NCBI GenBank assembly: GCA_023053685.1
Contig: JALIGW010000002.1
Coordinates: 165,671,034 to 165,735,033, forward strand
From: Diadophis punctatus similis
Taxonomy: Eukaryota > Chordata > Lepidosauria > Squamata > Dipsadidae
DNA: 64,000 nt
Reading direction: 5' to 3'
The position numbers and the translations under genes were made by a program. Positions within the stretch are counted from its first letter, which is position 1. The number at the start of each line of letters is the position of its first letter. Shown piece by piece: positions 20,640 to 33,656 of this stretch. The notes below the pieces were generated by a model. The model was not told the origin of the DNA and made no database searches. It was given only the letters and a program-made list of their open reading frames with translations.

Positions 20640-20985
20640 ATGAGAAGAAACGGGAGAAAATCACAAAATGTAAAGACCTGGAAACAGAAATAGAACAATT
20701 GTGATAAAAGAAAGAGAATACCAATCATAATAGGTGCCCTGGATGCAATAAAACATCTGGGGCACCACTTGAACACCACTGGAATTGACAAAATTGCCAT
20801 AAATCAATTGGAAAAAGCAGTTTTACTTTACTTTACTTATTGTTACATCCTGTGACAATACGCCTAATATTATTTTTTAAAAATCTGCCTACCCCACTTA
20901 TTGAGTTCTTCCCTTATTGGGAAGAACTCAATAAGTGGACAAAAATGCCAAGTACAGTCTAAACATCTGGCCCACTCTATGACCA
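20640..20985 (+). mobile_element. R4-like LINE 3' fragment, worn
   Basis: The plus strand still reads KCKDLETEIEQL and then PIIIGALDAIKHLGHHLNTT, matching the C-terminal block of R4/Dong-like non-LTR ORFs (a KYKDLE...IPVVIGALG pattern). Its downstream sequence (CACTTGAACACCACTGGAAT) matches the copy at 23222. It contains a secondary 45-bp inverted duplication. Confidence 0.65.
20896..20940. repeat. 45-bp perfect hairpin
   Basis: CCACTTATTGAGTTCTTCCC and its exact complement GGGAAGAACTCAATAAGTGG flank a five-base loop. The related LINE copy at 23340-23380 has no left arm, so the left arm looks like an inverted copy of the right. Confidence 0.85.
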
Positions 20986-22949
20986 ACCAAATTTATATGC
21001 CACCCAATTCCCAGCTTTCCCCAAATCCTAAATACCAACATAGAACATTTTCATATTTAAGCATAACATGAAATTACAGAATTACAATGCCTTCCTTTTA
21101 CACTTCAATAAGATCCACTAAGAATGAGAGTGTGCCTCAAAAGAGGTGATTTATGGCTCATGTGCTCAAAAGGATTGATTTAGTGATTCTGATCTACTTG
21201 TCTGTTTTTTGTCCTATTATTTTAACTTTACAGCACAGCAAACTTTTTACTTCCCTCTTAAGCTAGATATATTTTAGTGAAAAGGAAGAAGTGGTGAACA
21301 TTACAAAAGGCCCAAGCAGATTCTGAAACTAAATAAAAGAAGTGCATGAATCATCCTTATCCAGAAATGACGAGGAAGACAAAAAAAGGTAGCAATTTCT
21401 GAGACAAACAGTTGTTCTATCCAATAGCAGGAGTTCGCCGGACTTAGAATGACTCATCAGAACATCATAACCACATTACCAGCATAAGGCATAGAAAAGT
21501 CCCATGCTACGCAAATTCTGCTGTTATGAAACAAAGATGGTAGAAGGTATGACAACTTACAAAACACAATGTCTTAACTAAAAATTCCATATATCAGATA
21601 GGAAAATATGACTGTATAATAACAACACACTATTATGGAGAGAAATGAGCCTAGTTTTAATCACAACTAAGATATGATTCAAGGTAAAGATACTGCTAAT
21701 TAAACTTACTTTTGGAGTCACAGTGTGAACTTGCTGAACTATCTATGTATCCTTGATAAAACATTGCATTTTTTCTATGATTTGTCATTTCTCTATTAAA
21801 AATCATTCCTATATGAAAATGTTCAATGCTGATACAGTCAGTCTGATCGAAGCTCAGTCCTTTAGTGCATGGAAAAGTCCTAGAGCTCAGATTCTAAGTC
21901 TACCAGACAAAAGACGCTGGGCAGTTATTCTAACATTCTCTCCTTCATAGAATTTTGTAATAAGAATAAATATGGGGAAGGCTAAGACGACATAGGAGAC
22001 ATTTCGAATGGAAACTATAATTATGTGCACCCCCTATAAAATTTGGTATTTTAGCCAAGAGGAAAGCAACTAACCAACTTAAGTTACTTAGAAAAATAAC
22101 AAAGATAACAAAGAAAAATGTTTTGAAGGACAATTTATCCTAACTTGCTACTCTCCAAGTATGTCTACTGCAAATTCCATTGTTCTCAGCCACAATGGTC
22201 ATTAGCTACACTGGCCTGGAATGGTGCCTAAATAGCCAAAGGCATCTGGAGAGTACCAGATTTATTGAGGTTGTTTTAGTGTAACAGCTCTAAGATAATA
22301 GCCCATTGTTCATTGTATAAATAAGGCCTTAGTATATTACTTGGTCTCTGTTCAGAAAGAGTTAGCTCACTCCTCTGAATATAAAGAAGGTAGCCATTGC
22401 TGACTTTTCCCATTGATTTCAATCATGAATGAATGCATTCCTTGGAATTATAGGGATCCTCCTGTCCTATGTTGGCATTAGAAAAAAGGATAAATTAAAA
22501 AGGGTTTTAAAAGATGGCTTAGTAAAAGAAAAATGAGTCAGAGTGGGTAACTAATGGGTGAAAGTTTTTTTCTCTCTTCCCAGCAGGCAAGAGGAACAAA
22601 TACAGTGTGCAAGCAGTTTGTGCTGCCTTTTCAACTTACTGGTAAACTTTGCTCGTTTGAGCCAAACTATGAATCATTTTTCCTACCTCAGATCTCCTGC
22701 TAGTCTATGTTAGCTTAAAATTCCTCCCCTGCTCTCTTACTTCCTATTTTTTTAATTCAAATCATCTAGTCCAGATGGAGAAGAAAGTCATTACCAACAC
22801 TTGGTCCACCTACACTCAAAGCACAACTGCTTGTAGGCACAATAGGGTTGTTTGGTTGCAAAGTCAGCATTTCACAACTGCTGGCCTCCCTCTTAATCCC
22901 ATTTTAGCCCAACTTCATCATTAGACAAAGAGTGGAAAAAGCGCAAAAA
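20986..22949. other. Unassigned intergenic DNA
   Basis: AT-rich sequence with no gene, RNA or clear repeat. The frames at 21753-21950 and 21945-22133 look like chance. Confidence 0.5.
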
Positions 22950-23427
22950 AGCCGTATGTACTGTTAATAATAATGACCACAAAATAGACAACGTAATAGA
23001 AAATAAAGAAGTCAAAGTGCTCTAGCACTTTAGAATTCAAACAGACAAGTACCTGCCACATAACACCCCAGACTTAATAACTGACAATTGATAAGAAAGA
23101 CAAAAAATAGTCTGTATAGTGGACTTGGCAGTACCTGGGTGCAATCCCAAAATTTTATTTATTTATTTATTTATTTAAATAGATTTGTATGCCGCCCAAC
23201 TCCCGTAGGACTCTGGGCGGCTACAACTGGATCACCACTTGAACACCATTGGCATTAACAAACTCACCATCAGCCAATTGCAAAAGACAGCTTTACTTGG
23301 AGCAGCTTACATCTTGTGACGATACCTTTAACATCATCAAAAACATCTGTCTATTCCAGGTCTTTGATAGGTGGATAAAAATGCCAAATCCGGTCTACAC
23401 ATCTAGCTGACCGTACAACAAGCCGTG
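22950..23427 (+). mobile_element. R4-like LINE 3' fragment, with L2 tail insertion
   Basis: The reading TDKYLPHNTPDLIT ... IVDLAVPGCNP is the end of an R4/Dong-like ORF, here with stops. The 3' end CCGTACAACAAGCCGTGAT runs directly into a (TAA)n tail. An L2-type tail is inserted at 23154-23223, between sequence that is contiguous in the copy at 20730. Confidence 0.65.
23154..23223 (-). mobile_element. L2-type 3' tail inserted in the R4-like LINE
   Basis: A (TTTA)n run is followed by TTTGTATGCCGCCCAACTCC and GGGCGGCTAC, the same 3'-terminal hairpin as at 6838-6900. Confidence 0.7.
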
Positions 23428-23586
<159 letters not shown>

Positions 23587-24211
23587 TCACTCTTCAAACT
23601 CAGAATTTTCAAGGGTGGATTATAACAAGCTAAAACCAGAAATTGAAAACTATTAAGCTATACAAGAAATTATATTAGAATGCACGTTAAAACAAACAAT
23701 TATGCAGCAGTCCACTATACAGTATGCTAAAAATCAACACATGAATTGATTTAAATGTTTATGACAATATGTATTTGCCTCATGTCAACATGAAAGTAAA
23801 CTTGGCACTTGGCATTCTTAATGAACGGTAGGGTATTCTAGAAATGGGCAGATTTACTTATCAAAAAGACCTGTTCCTGTGTGGATGCCTCAGTACCTCA
23901 ATTTGGAAGAACTTCCCAAAAAATTGTCTGAAAGGAGTCTAAGAGAATATGCAAAAAAATAAAAAGCATTATTCCAGGTACTGTAATTCCACATTATCAG
24001 ACTTTATTTAAGAATTGGGATGGGAGGGAGAAATTTGCATATATTTGACAACCTAACAATTTGACAAAATACTGCAGATTTTTTTCCTTTTTACAATGTT
24101 CAAATAATTTTTCTGTATTTATTAAGAGATATCAAATGAAAATTCCTGAAAATTCACTTAGGTTACGCTGCTGTTTCACTTTTTGCCATTTGCTTTATAA
24201 TATTCCAGGGG
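23587..24211. other. Unassigned intergenic DNA
   Basis: No gene or clear repeat is seen. Confidence 0.5.
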
Positions 24212-24213
24212 TA

Positions 24214-24698
24214 CCATATTTTTCGGAGTATAAGACGCATCTTTTTTCTCCCTAAAAGTGGCTGAAAATTTGGGTGCGTCTTATACTTCGAATGTAGCTT
24301 TTTCCCCAGCCCTAACTAGGTGCTAACAGATCTTCCCAGCTCTTACTTTGCAGGCTTTTTCATTGTTACTCTCTCCAAAGAATGTTTTTCCAGCCCTAAG
24401 TCTTTGCAGGTTTTTTTTTCATTGCTCTACTTGCTCCAAAGAAGTTGTTTTCTAGCCCTAACCAGGTGCTAACGATCTACCCAGCTCTTACTGACTTGCA
24501 TGCTCTTTCATTGTTATTCTCTCAGAAGAAGGTTTTTTTAAGTCCTAACCAGGGGATAAAATAATGTGCTGAAACTGACCAGACTAAGGACGCTAGCCAG
24601 ATGAATACCTAGTAGGCAGATTGTTTCCCCCTATTTTCCTCCCCAAAAACTAAGGTGCGTCTTATACTCCGGTGCATCTTATACTCCGAAAAATATGG
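24214..24698. mobile_element. TA-flanked non-autonomous DNA transposon (485 bp)
   Basis: The left end CCATATTTTTCGGAGTATAA and the complementary right end TTATACTCCGAAAAATATGG are near-perfect inverted repeats, flanked by TA at 24212-24213 and 24699-24700. The phrase GGTGCGTCTTATACTCCGG recurs inward. The middle holds two diverged copies of a CCCTAACCAGGTGCTAAC unit. No transposase is encoded. Confidence 0.85.
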
Positions 24699-24700
24699 TA

Positions 24701-25618
24701 GATCCCTGAACTTTATTGAGAATCTTCTTAACAAGGTGAAACATACATACAGCTTTGTGCCTGGATATGCCAGTGCAGTCATTATGACTATCTTATAATA
24801 GGTATATTAATGTAATGTTTACGCCGTATTTACCATATATGAATAAAAGAGAGCTAGTTCTGATTCAGTGGGTTTTTACTTGAAATGGTAGTCTATTTGC
24901 ACCATAACAAAAAAGCAAGCGAGAGGAAAACATGGAAAGAAAAAGCAGGATAGATATGTTAACTCTAAGAATTGGAACACTAATTGAATTATGCTGGAAT
25001 TTGCTGATGCTGATCACTTGAGTAACTTTGCTCCATCTAAATTTAATAACTAAAGAATGTCTTATTTCTTTGCCAAGCTAGCAAAATCTTCAAAGAGAAA
25101 AAACACTTGCAAAACAATATGATATACTGTCTGAAATGTGCATATACACAGATGAATCAAGGGTTTGGGGTACAGCAAAGGGAGAAAAATAAAGCTAAGA
25201 GGCATTTCAAGAACTACCTCCAGCAGTTGGAACACACTGCAGTGAAGTCATACATGAAGAATGCAGCCCATCCCAAGTTGCAGAAGGTTTCTATTAGTGA
25301 TTCGAAGACCACCAAAGCTAAAAATATTGCAGTTGTGTTTTGAAAAGAATAGGGCAGAGGCTTTTTTTTGTTTGTTTAACTTTTTAATTTGTTATGCCTT
25401 GCATAATTCTGTAACATAAATATCATTTGCATGGGATGACTTCGGGGGTAATGGTTGGGTTCCATGGCAAAAGAGTAAGGCTGATGGAAGCAGAACACAT
25501 ATGGAAAACATTGGGGAAGTCTAGAATAAGGCATGTTTATTTCAAACATTTGTATCCTGTCACTTTGTGAATAGAGCCCAGTATTCTTACGACTCATTTA
25601 AACAGTTCGGAAAGGGGA

Positions 25619-25619
<1 letters not shown>
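24701..25619. other. Unassigned intergenic DNA
   Basis: The 78-codon frame at 25107-25343 is basic and ATG-initiated, but has no recognised domain or flanking exon signal. I do not call it a gene. Confidence 0.5.

Positions 25620-25686
<67 letters not shown>
25620..25686. repeat. (TG)n microsatellite
   Basis: About 33 uninterrupted TG units abut the tail of the SINE-like unit. Confidence 0.97.
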
Positions 25687-25688
<2 letters not shown>

Positions 25689-26032
25689 CATTTTTTGCTG
25701 ATAAATGAAAATAAAGGGAGACTATTATAGATCTATTTCGAGCTACTTAGCTCTCGTCAGATAGCCATACCCTTACTGGGATTTGATCCTGGGCTGCCTC
25801 CCTTGTAAGGCAGCAGCTTAGCCATTAGGCCACAGGCTCTATTCCCTATCAGCTCTTCACCAGGAAAGGGTTATATATGTTTTTCTGTCGTATTATCCTG
25901 GTGTACCCAAATATGGGAGAAAGCATCACAACTTTCATTTTGCCTTTCAGCCCCTCTCTGGGACCATCCAGGCAGTTTCTATAGCCAACACACTATCTTC
26001 TATATGTGTAGCAATTTTTGCTGATAAATGAA
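25687..26032 (-). mobile_element. tRNA-derived SINE unit between repeated tails
   Basis: On the minus strand, GTGGCCTAATGGCTAAGC (A-box-like), CTGCC...GGCAG (anticodon-arm-like) and GGATCAAATCCC (B box) lie at about 25775-25845. The tail ends TTTATCAGCAAAAAATGC. The same tail sequence, with one difference, appears again at about 26008-26032 before the (AT)n run, so the unit sits between direct repeats. Confidence 0.65.
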
Positions 26033-26210
<178 letters not shown>

Positions 26211-26312
26211 AAAATATCAAGACATCTGTTTGGCTGATTTGTTCTGGAGTTCCAGTGGCATTACAAGAAATAAAACAATCCCAGGCAGAATTACACACAC
26301 ACACACAAACAC

Positions 26313-26797
26313 CAGCAGTGGGTTCAGAGGTGGGTTCCTCTCGGTTCGGACCGGTTCGCCTGAACCAGTAGCAAACCGCTGGTGACATCATGATGATGTC
26401 ACAGAACCGGATCAGTCAGTGCCGGTTCGTGGGTGCCGCCATCTTTTTTTTGGAATTTTTTTGGAATTTTTTTTAGAGTTTTTTTCTTCTGCACATACGC
26501 AGAAGCTGAGTTTCCGGCACTGCGCATGCATTGCCATCTTGTTTTTGGCTTTTAAAAAAAATTGGATCTTTTTGCAAAGCACAAGCGCACCCACAAGGCA
26601 CGGCCATGTGACGCGGGAGAAAGCGAACAGGCAGCAAGGTAAGTTAGAACCAACCCCTGGGTGGGTTGCTCCCGGTTCGGCCCAGTGCTAAGAACCGGTA
26701 GCGCCAGCGGCGCGAGGCTCTGCCCACCTGCCTGGGACACTTCTGCACATGCACGCACGCGTGAAACGGTAGTAAAAAGTTTTAGAACCCACTACTC
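26313..26797. mobile_element. hAT element (CAGCAGTGGGTT...) split by a second hAT
   Basis: The outer element starts CAGCAGTGGGTT and resumes after the insertion at 26668 with GCTCCCGGTTCGGCCC. It ends AACCCACTACTC at 26797. It sits in a CA-rich microsatellite and I cannot find a clean 8-bp duplication. Confidence 0.6.
26325..26659. mobile_element. Inner hAT element (CAGAGGTGGGTTCC...)
   Basis: The ends are CAGAGGTGGGTTCC and GAACCAACCCCTG. The flanks AGTGGGTT (26317-26324) and GGTGGGTT (26660-26667) match at seven of eight positions and lie within the outer element. The interior has a GATGTCA/TGACATC palindrome and a T-rich stretch. A related copy starts at 52290. Confidence 0.7.
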
Positions 26798-26798
26798 A

Positions 26799-26812
26799 TG
26801 CGCGCACGCACG

Positions 26813-26844
<32 letters not shown>
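26799..26844. repeat. (CA)n microsatellite with GCAC units
   Basis: GCGCGCACGCACGCACG passes into a pure CA run. Confidence 0.95.
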
Positions 26845-26848
<4 letters not shown>

Positions 26849-27139
26849 CTGAAACAGTTGAGATCTCAATTCAAATACAGGTCTATATATTTTCTCAATC
26901 ATTTGTGGGTGATAGGCAGTTGGATACAAGTATAGCTTCTCAAATAGCTTATAGAACAATAGGCAGCTTCAGAGAAATTCAATTCAAACATCAAAAGAGA
27001 GTATTTCCTCCTTATCCAGACTGCCTGAGTATTTTAGTATTAAATAAGAAAGCAAAAAAGCAAAATTCTCCTACATTATTTAATTTGACTTTACTTTACC
27101 ACCAGTCCTCTCTTAGAGCACTTCATTTTATATTTTAAA

Positions 27140-28235
<1,096 letters not shown>

Positions 28236-28289
<54 letters not shown>
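28236..28289. repeat. (CA)n microsatellite
   Basis: About 27 uninterrupted CA units. Confidence 0.97.
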
Positions 28290-28293
<4 letters not shown>

Positions 28294-28447
28294 TGTTATA
28301 GTTTGCTGCAGCTGGTTTTCTGTTCTAATTATGTCTTTTTAAATATCTGTAATAAAACTAGCTTATCAAGAACTGTGGCTTGTCAAACTTCTATGGTTTA
28401 TTTCCCAGATGCTAAAAATCACTTTCCTGTCATAATCTTGGGACTTT

Positions 28448-28486
<39 letters not shown>

Positions 28487-28632
28487 CTTATTTATTTATT
28501 TATTTATTTATTTATTTTATTTGTCAAAACATATACAAGATAACAGGTATGGTATAAACATAAACAAAAGCAAAGTAGGTATAGGTAAATTTGGACAATA
28601 GGACAGTAGGACAGGGACGGTAGGCACAATGC
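28448..28632 (-). mobile_element. L3/CR1-group LINE 3' end with (TTTA)n tail
   Basis: A (TTTA)n tract at 28448-28515 is followed by TTTGTCAAAACATATACAAG, GCAAAGTAGGTATAGGTAAA and GGACAGGGACGGTAGGCAC. The copies at 39801 and 45934 have the same order, and their coding parts are recognisable. It is heavily 5'-truncated. Confidence 0.75.
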
Positions 28633-29084
28633 ACGCAGACTGTTATGTTAATCAGACATATTCTGAGCTTTCGCAGTAATTAGCAACTGATGACATTTAT
28701 GGAGAACTGTCCTCCTTCAAATGTTTCTGAAGTATAACTTTCAGAAGCAAATGCAGGGATTGTAGCTGAGTTACAGATGTAACAGAAATGGTGGTAACTA
28801 TGAGTACAATTCTGTCTGTTGTTGATTCTTGTCCAAATAAATTAAGCATCGTTTCCTCATCTTCTGTCCCCTGACAGCACTGGATCTCACCATCCAGGTC
28901 AAACAAGCAGCCACTTTAGAAGAAGGGTCTTGAAGAACACTAAGATGCCTTCTATAGTCTGGTATTTTGCTAAATAAGAAGTCTTTAGGCTGATGCATCT
29001 TTATTTGTCAGTTCTAATCTGTTGTTCATCAGGGATCATTCATACAACTATTTCCAGCTGATATATGATCTACATTTATAGTTA
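28633..29084. other. Unassigned intergenic DNA
   Basis: I see no gene or clear repeat. The minus-strand frames at 28697-28998 lack domains. Confidence 0.5.
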
Positions 29085-29086
29085 TA

Positions 29087-29816
29087 CCGTGTTTCCCTGA
29101 AAATAGGACCTACCCCAAAAATAAGCCCTAGCCCAATTTACACGGCTGTGCCTAATATTAGTCCTACTCCAAAAATAAGCCCTAGTGAAGGGGGAGTGAG
29201 TGTCGCCAGCATAGGAGGCGGCAAGCACACGTGGGCCTATGATGTCTGGCAGCAGCTGCAGCCCACTCAGCACAGGTAAGTTGAGTACCTGTGCAAGCAG
29301 CAGGTGGAAACAGAGATATGGGGGGAGGCAGGCGATCCAGACATGCAGTGTGGGCCACGAGAAAGCTGAGTGGCGGTGGGCCGGAGCGGTGGCTGGCCAC
29401 GGGAGGCTCATCTTCATGTGGTGACACCAGCAGCAGATAGAAGCAGAGGCGCGGGAGAGGCAGGCAAACAGATGCATCGTGTGGACCACGGGAAAACTGA
29501 GTGACATTGAGCCAGAGTGGCACGTGGCCGCAGGAGGGTCATATCGAGTCTCTTGGCTTGCCTGCAGCCCGCGCAGCGCATCAGAATTGCCTGCCTTCTG
29601 CTCTGCGCAGCCCCAGAATGCGCCAGTGAAGGGATCAGCTGCTGCTGAATTCCATTAGTTCCCATGTGCTTGCCGGCTCTTATGTGCACGCGGGGGGGCA
29701 GGGCACTCAGCCGGGCTGATCATTCTGAAATCATGTTTCCCTGAAAATAAGCCGTAGTGCTTATCTTGGGGCCCAAAAGAAAATAAGACCAGGACTTATT
29801 TTCAGGGAAACACAGG
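29087..29816. mobile_element. TA-flanked non-autonomous DNA transposon (730 bp)
   Basis: The ends are CCGTGTTTCCCTGAAAATA and the complement TATTTTCAGGGAAACACAGG, bordered by TA at 29085-29086 and 29817-29818. AAAATAAGCCCTAG repeats near the left end. The interior is GC-rich with partial repeats (GGAAACAGAGATA / AGAAGCAGAGGCG). The frames inside, including the 141-codon one on the minus strand, are not genes. Confidence 0.82.
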
Positions 29817-29984
29817 TAGTAATAACTAACCAGATTTATTTTGGCAATATAGTTTGTTTTTCCTACTATGGCTAAACACTATAAGGCACAGAAGTCATTT
29901 TGAAAGGAGATAATCATTCTTCCAAGATGAAGGAAATTAACATTAGTTGGATTTATTCATAAGCACCTCTTGAACCTTTGTATA

Positions 29985-30357
29985 CAGGTAGTCCTCAACT
30001 TACAACCATTTTTAGTGACCATTTGAAGTTACAATGGCACTGAAAAAAGTGACTTATGACCATTTTTGCAGCATCTCCATGGTTATATGAAAATTCAAAC
30101 GCTTGCAACTGGCATGTATTTATGACAGTTGCAATGTCCCAGGGTCATGTGATCCCCTTTTGACACCTTCTGACAAGAAAAGTTAATGGGGAAGTCAGAT
30201 ATACTTAACAATCTGATTACTAAATTAAAACTGCAGGGATTCACTTAACAACTGTGGCAAGAAAGATCGTAAATTGGGGCAAAACTCACTTAACAACTGT
30301 CTTCCTTAGCAGTGGAAATTTTGGGCTCAATTGTGGTCATAAGTCTAGCAGTACCTG
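29985..30357. mobile_element. TA-flanked transposon, TACAGGTAGTCC family, copy 1
   Basis: It begins CAGGTAGTCCTCAACTTACA and ends in CATAAGTCTAGCAGTACCTG, with TA on both sides. The internal phrases CACTTAACAACTGTGGCAAG and TTCTGACAAG recur in copies 2 (reversed, 42244) and 3 (59198). Confidence 0.8.
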
Positions 30358-30359
30358 TA

Positions 30360-31489
30360 GTTGGATTTCTGACAGCAGGCTACAAAGGGTATGATGGTCA
30401 GAAGGATATAAAGCTTGCAGGTGAAGGGATGGAGTTAAATTTGGGTTGTTATATCTTCACCCTAAGTGGCAAGCCTTCCATCCTCTGCTTCAGTCTCTGT
30501 AATATATAGGAGCTGGAAAGCTACAGGACAGCTCTAATGTCTGGTACAAAGTAAGGAAGTGAGGTAAGCCAAGGCTGTGCAAAGCCACATATTTGGGTAT
30601 GACTTCACCGACAACCCACATGCAAAGCCATTTTTGAGGGAGAGGAAAGTTTAACTCCAAAGAAAAATATTTTCTGGTTGAGTCTTTTACTATTTAGATT
30701 CCTTCGATAGCCCTCAACTGAGGCTCTGTTTTTTACGTGCAAATTCATAGTTGAAAACTTGAAGTGGAAGCCAGAAACCTCCTAGTTTATATTTGGACTT
30801 CAGGATAAAAAAAAAGTCTTTGAATCATGCCAAGAATATAGGTCAATGTGGTTTGTCTAATATTTATGGAAAACGTTACACTTATTTTCAGAAATTGAGA
30901 AAATATACCTGGATATTTTATAGCACAAATGTTGAAGTATATTGGCAGTAGGCATGTAATAAGGAACCTTGAGCAAAAACTTGAATATAACTATAACATT
31001 TTCCTACTTGACACCTCTAGGGATAAGAAAAACTTCCATTAATCTCATCTATACATAGTGTCCAAAATGCATTAGTATTTCAGACCCATATGTTAACAAT
31101 ACATCACTATACAATGTCAGTTTGGGTTTTCCCTAAGGCTAACTGTAAACCAAAAGGATTATTTGTACAAATTATCATGACAGACCTTCTATCACAGGTT
31201 AATTATTCAAACAGTTAGTGCTAGTATAGTATTTGCTCTCTTTGGGCACCAGCCAAGGCTCAGCAACCTGTCAGGACCTAATGCTGAACATTTGCCCTTA
31301 TCTATTTTGGGATTGTTGAGCTAGGTTTGTATGAAAATAGATCTTGATCTCTCTCCCCTACTCTCTCCCCTACTGTTATATAGCTGTAGTTCAGGTGATA
31401 GTGACTGAGATCTAGTTCATGGGATTAATCCTGTCTTCTATAACAAATAGGGTTAATGGCTCTCAGGAAATATGAACATAGAGAGGGGT
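30360..31489. other. Unassigned intergenic DNA
   Basis: No gene or clear repeat is seen. Confidence 0.5.
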
Positions 31490-31497
31490 TGCAGAAC

Positions 31498-31801
31498 CAG
31501 CGGAGGGTTCCGGTTATTTTTGCTACTGGTACGCATCGCGAGCATGTGCAGAAGTGAACTCACATTCCATCGGGCAATTTCACTTCCGTGCATGCTTAGG
31601 ACGACATTAGAAGCCGAAACACAGCTGAGGAGCTTCTCAGCTGTGCTTCGGAGGAAGAATAAAGGTCCGTATTAAAACAAGGGCAGGTGGGAGGGCTTTT
31701 TCCCGACAGCTCAGGATGCGGAGAAGTGCCAGAAAATGACATCATCGCCGGGCTCCTACCGGAGCTGCGCTCCACACAACACTGGTAGGAACCCACCACT
31801 A
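31498..31801. mobile_element. hAT element, worn foldback (304 bp)
   Basis: The left end CAGCGGAGGGTTCCGG and right end TAGGAACCCACCACTA are diverged inverted repeats. The exact duplication TGCAGAAC is at 31490-31497 and 31802-31809. Confidence 0.85.
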
Positions 31802-31977
31802 TGCAGAACAATAGGATCTATGATGCTAAGAATATTACAGGTTTTGCTGGTGAGCAATTGTGACAATGCTGAATTCGCCCCTTGATGTACACTTTTGAAA
31901 AGTTGTGGGTTCGTCTTCCGGTTTGGAGCGCTTCATCGCGGACGTCCCTTCGTCGGACGCCTTTCCGATCTTTGTTA

Positions 31978-32008
31978 AAAGCCGCCAGAACAGCTGTCTG
32001 GCGGCTTT
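31978..32008. repeat. Hairpin in the L1 5' region
   Basis: AAAGCCGCCAGA and its exact complement TCTGGCGGCTTT are separated by seven bases. It could influence RNA packaging or translation, but that is speculative. Confidence 0.7.
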
Positions 32009-32588
32009 GAAATCTCTTCCCCGGGCAAAGGGGAGAGATGAGAGCCTGACAGGTGGGGTAGAGCCCCCCCAGCGCCCTAGGAGCCATCTGGTAGGGCGCG
32101 AAGGGAGAGCTCCCCATGCAGCCTGTCTCCAGCTCCGAAGATCAGGAAACCTCTGCTTTTGCGGAGCTAGATGTCGCGACCAGCCGCTGCTTCAGGAATG
32201 GGATTTATAACTACAATTAAACTACAGAAGCAGACAGAGAGAAACAGGCGTGAGATGGGCAAGTACTGAAACCTCTTTTTTCCTTTTTTTTTCAACTCCT
32301 GGGCAAGCTTTCACTTCGGTAAGAGAACAAAGGAAACAGAGTAACAATATGGCGATTGAGAAGTGAAAGTGACTTTCGTTTTCCCAGAGGCTTTTTTTTT
32401 TCTCTCTTTCTCTCTTATGGAAACTTTTAACTTGGAAAAATGGTTTTTTCTCTCTCTGTCTCCTAACTCTGGATTAAAGTTATAATAGAAATATTTCCAA
32501 TAATAAAAGACTACTTGATTTTTAAACTGGAAAGAACTTTAATCAGGCATCTGGCTTTCTTTCTTTTTTGTACTCTTTTGAAACACCA

Positions 32589-33656
32589 ATGGCTTCAAAG
32601 TCTGGAAAGATTGTTATGACTAAAAGAAATGACTATTCATCTGGATATATTTCTAAAATGCAACTTAACACTGAGCTAACACCTCCACAGCTTTTGACAC
32701 CTGAAAATTCATTAAATAATTTAAAGATTATGAAACATGAACTTACTTTGGAATTTAATCAGAAAATAAGTGAGATAGACAAAAAAATGCAGGCTGCTTT
32801 GAAGAATATGAATCAACAACTCAGATTTGATGTGTTAGAGGTTTGCAAAGGCTTAGCAACAAATATTGAAGTTTTGGCAGAACGTATTGAAACAAATAAA
32901 CAAGCTTTGGCAACTTCGGTGAATTACATAGATAAAATCCAAAATATTGCAAATTTTGAAAAAGAGGTCTTAATGACACAGTTCAGATCCATGGAAGTTG
33001 CTATAAGGATTAGAGGTTTGAAAGAAGGATTATATGAAAATTTAAAAGGCAGGATGGTTGACATATTGGATCAGGTATCTGGAATTTCTAAAGTGGAATT
33101 GGCTACACAAATCGACAAAGTATACAGAATCAAATCGTGGTACGCTAAACAAAAGCATTTACCAAGGGACATTGTCATATATTTTACCACAAGAGCTTTA
33201 CGGAACAGAATTATACAAGCAACGTTTAACAATAATCTTATGGTGAATGGTCAGGAACTAAAGATTTGGAAAGAAATCCCCTCTAAAATGCTTAAAGCCA
33301 GAAAAAGCTATACCTTCTTGATTGATGAATTTAAGAGATTAAATTTACAATATAAATGGGAAGCGCCAGTTGGAGTAACAGTGAAATTTTCTGGAAAAAG
33401 ATACTGGCTCAACACGATAAAAAAAGCTACTGAATTTTATGTCAATGTTCTACAGGCTGATATATCCAAGATTCCAGAGGAAGGATGTATGAAAATAAAA
33501 GAGGAGGAGGAGGGGAAGCCACCTTTGATGGATCAAAAGGAAATAGATTCAAAAATCCAAAAGGAGTGCCTGAACCAGATAGCTGGGGAAAAGGAGATGG
33601 AGGTCTGGGATCAGACGGGAGACGAGTCGACAAATTTGAATTTATTGAACTATTAA
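32589..33656 (+). CDS. L1 ORF1 protein, open (355 aa)
   Basis: The ATG at 32589 (AACACCAATGG) is the first ATG of the frame; the frame itself is open slightly further upstream without an ATG. About residues 40-125 look like a coiled coil with heptad spacing. An RRM-like region follows (SMEVAIRIRGLKEG, IDKVYRIKSWYAKQ, PRDIVIYFTTRALRNRI). Then comes the C-terminal domain (KARKSYTFLIDEFKRLNLQY, PVGVTVKFSGKRYWLNTIKK). L1 ORF1p forms trimers and coats element RNA. The last 50 residues are Glu/Lys-rich. A second frame (33485-33688) ends in FIELLKDELSRYKTM and may preserve the original C-terminus, which would imply a late frameshift. Confidence 0.88.
   Translation: MASKSGKIVMTKRNDYSSGYISKMQLNTELTPPQLLTPENSLNNLKIMKHELTLEFNQKISEIDKKMQAALKNMNQQLRFDVLEVCKGLATNIEVLAERIETNKQALATSVNYIDKIQNIANFEKEVLMTQFRSMEVAIRIRGLKEGLYENLKGRMVDILDQVSGISKVELATQIDKVYRIKSWYAKQKHLPRDIVIYFTTRALRNRIIQATFNNNLMVNGQELKIWKEIPSKMLKARKSYTFLIDEFKRLNLQYKWEAPVGVTVKFSGKRYWLNTIKKATEFYVNVLQADISKIPEEGCMKIKEEEEGKPPLMDQKEIDSKIQKECLNQIAGEKEMEVWDQTGDESTNLNLLNY

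Noticed and set aside
25107..25343. Small basic 78-aa gene
   Set aside because: There is no recognised domain, no splice or promoter signal, and such frames are expected by chance in this much DNA.
25775..25845. A functional tRNA gene
   Set aside because: A and B boxes and an anticodon-like arm are present, but the acceptor ends do not pair well and the unit continues into a SINE tail.
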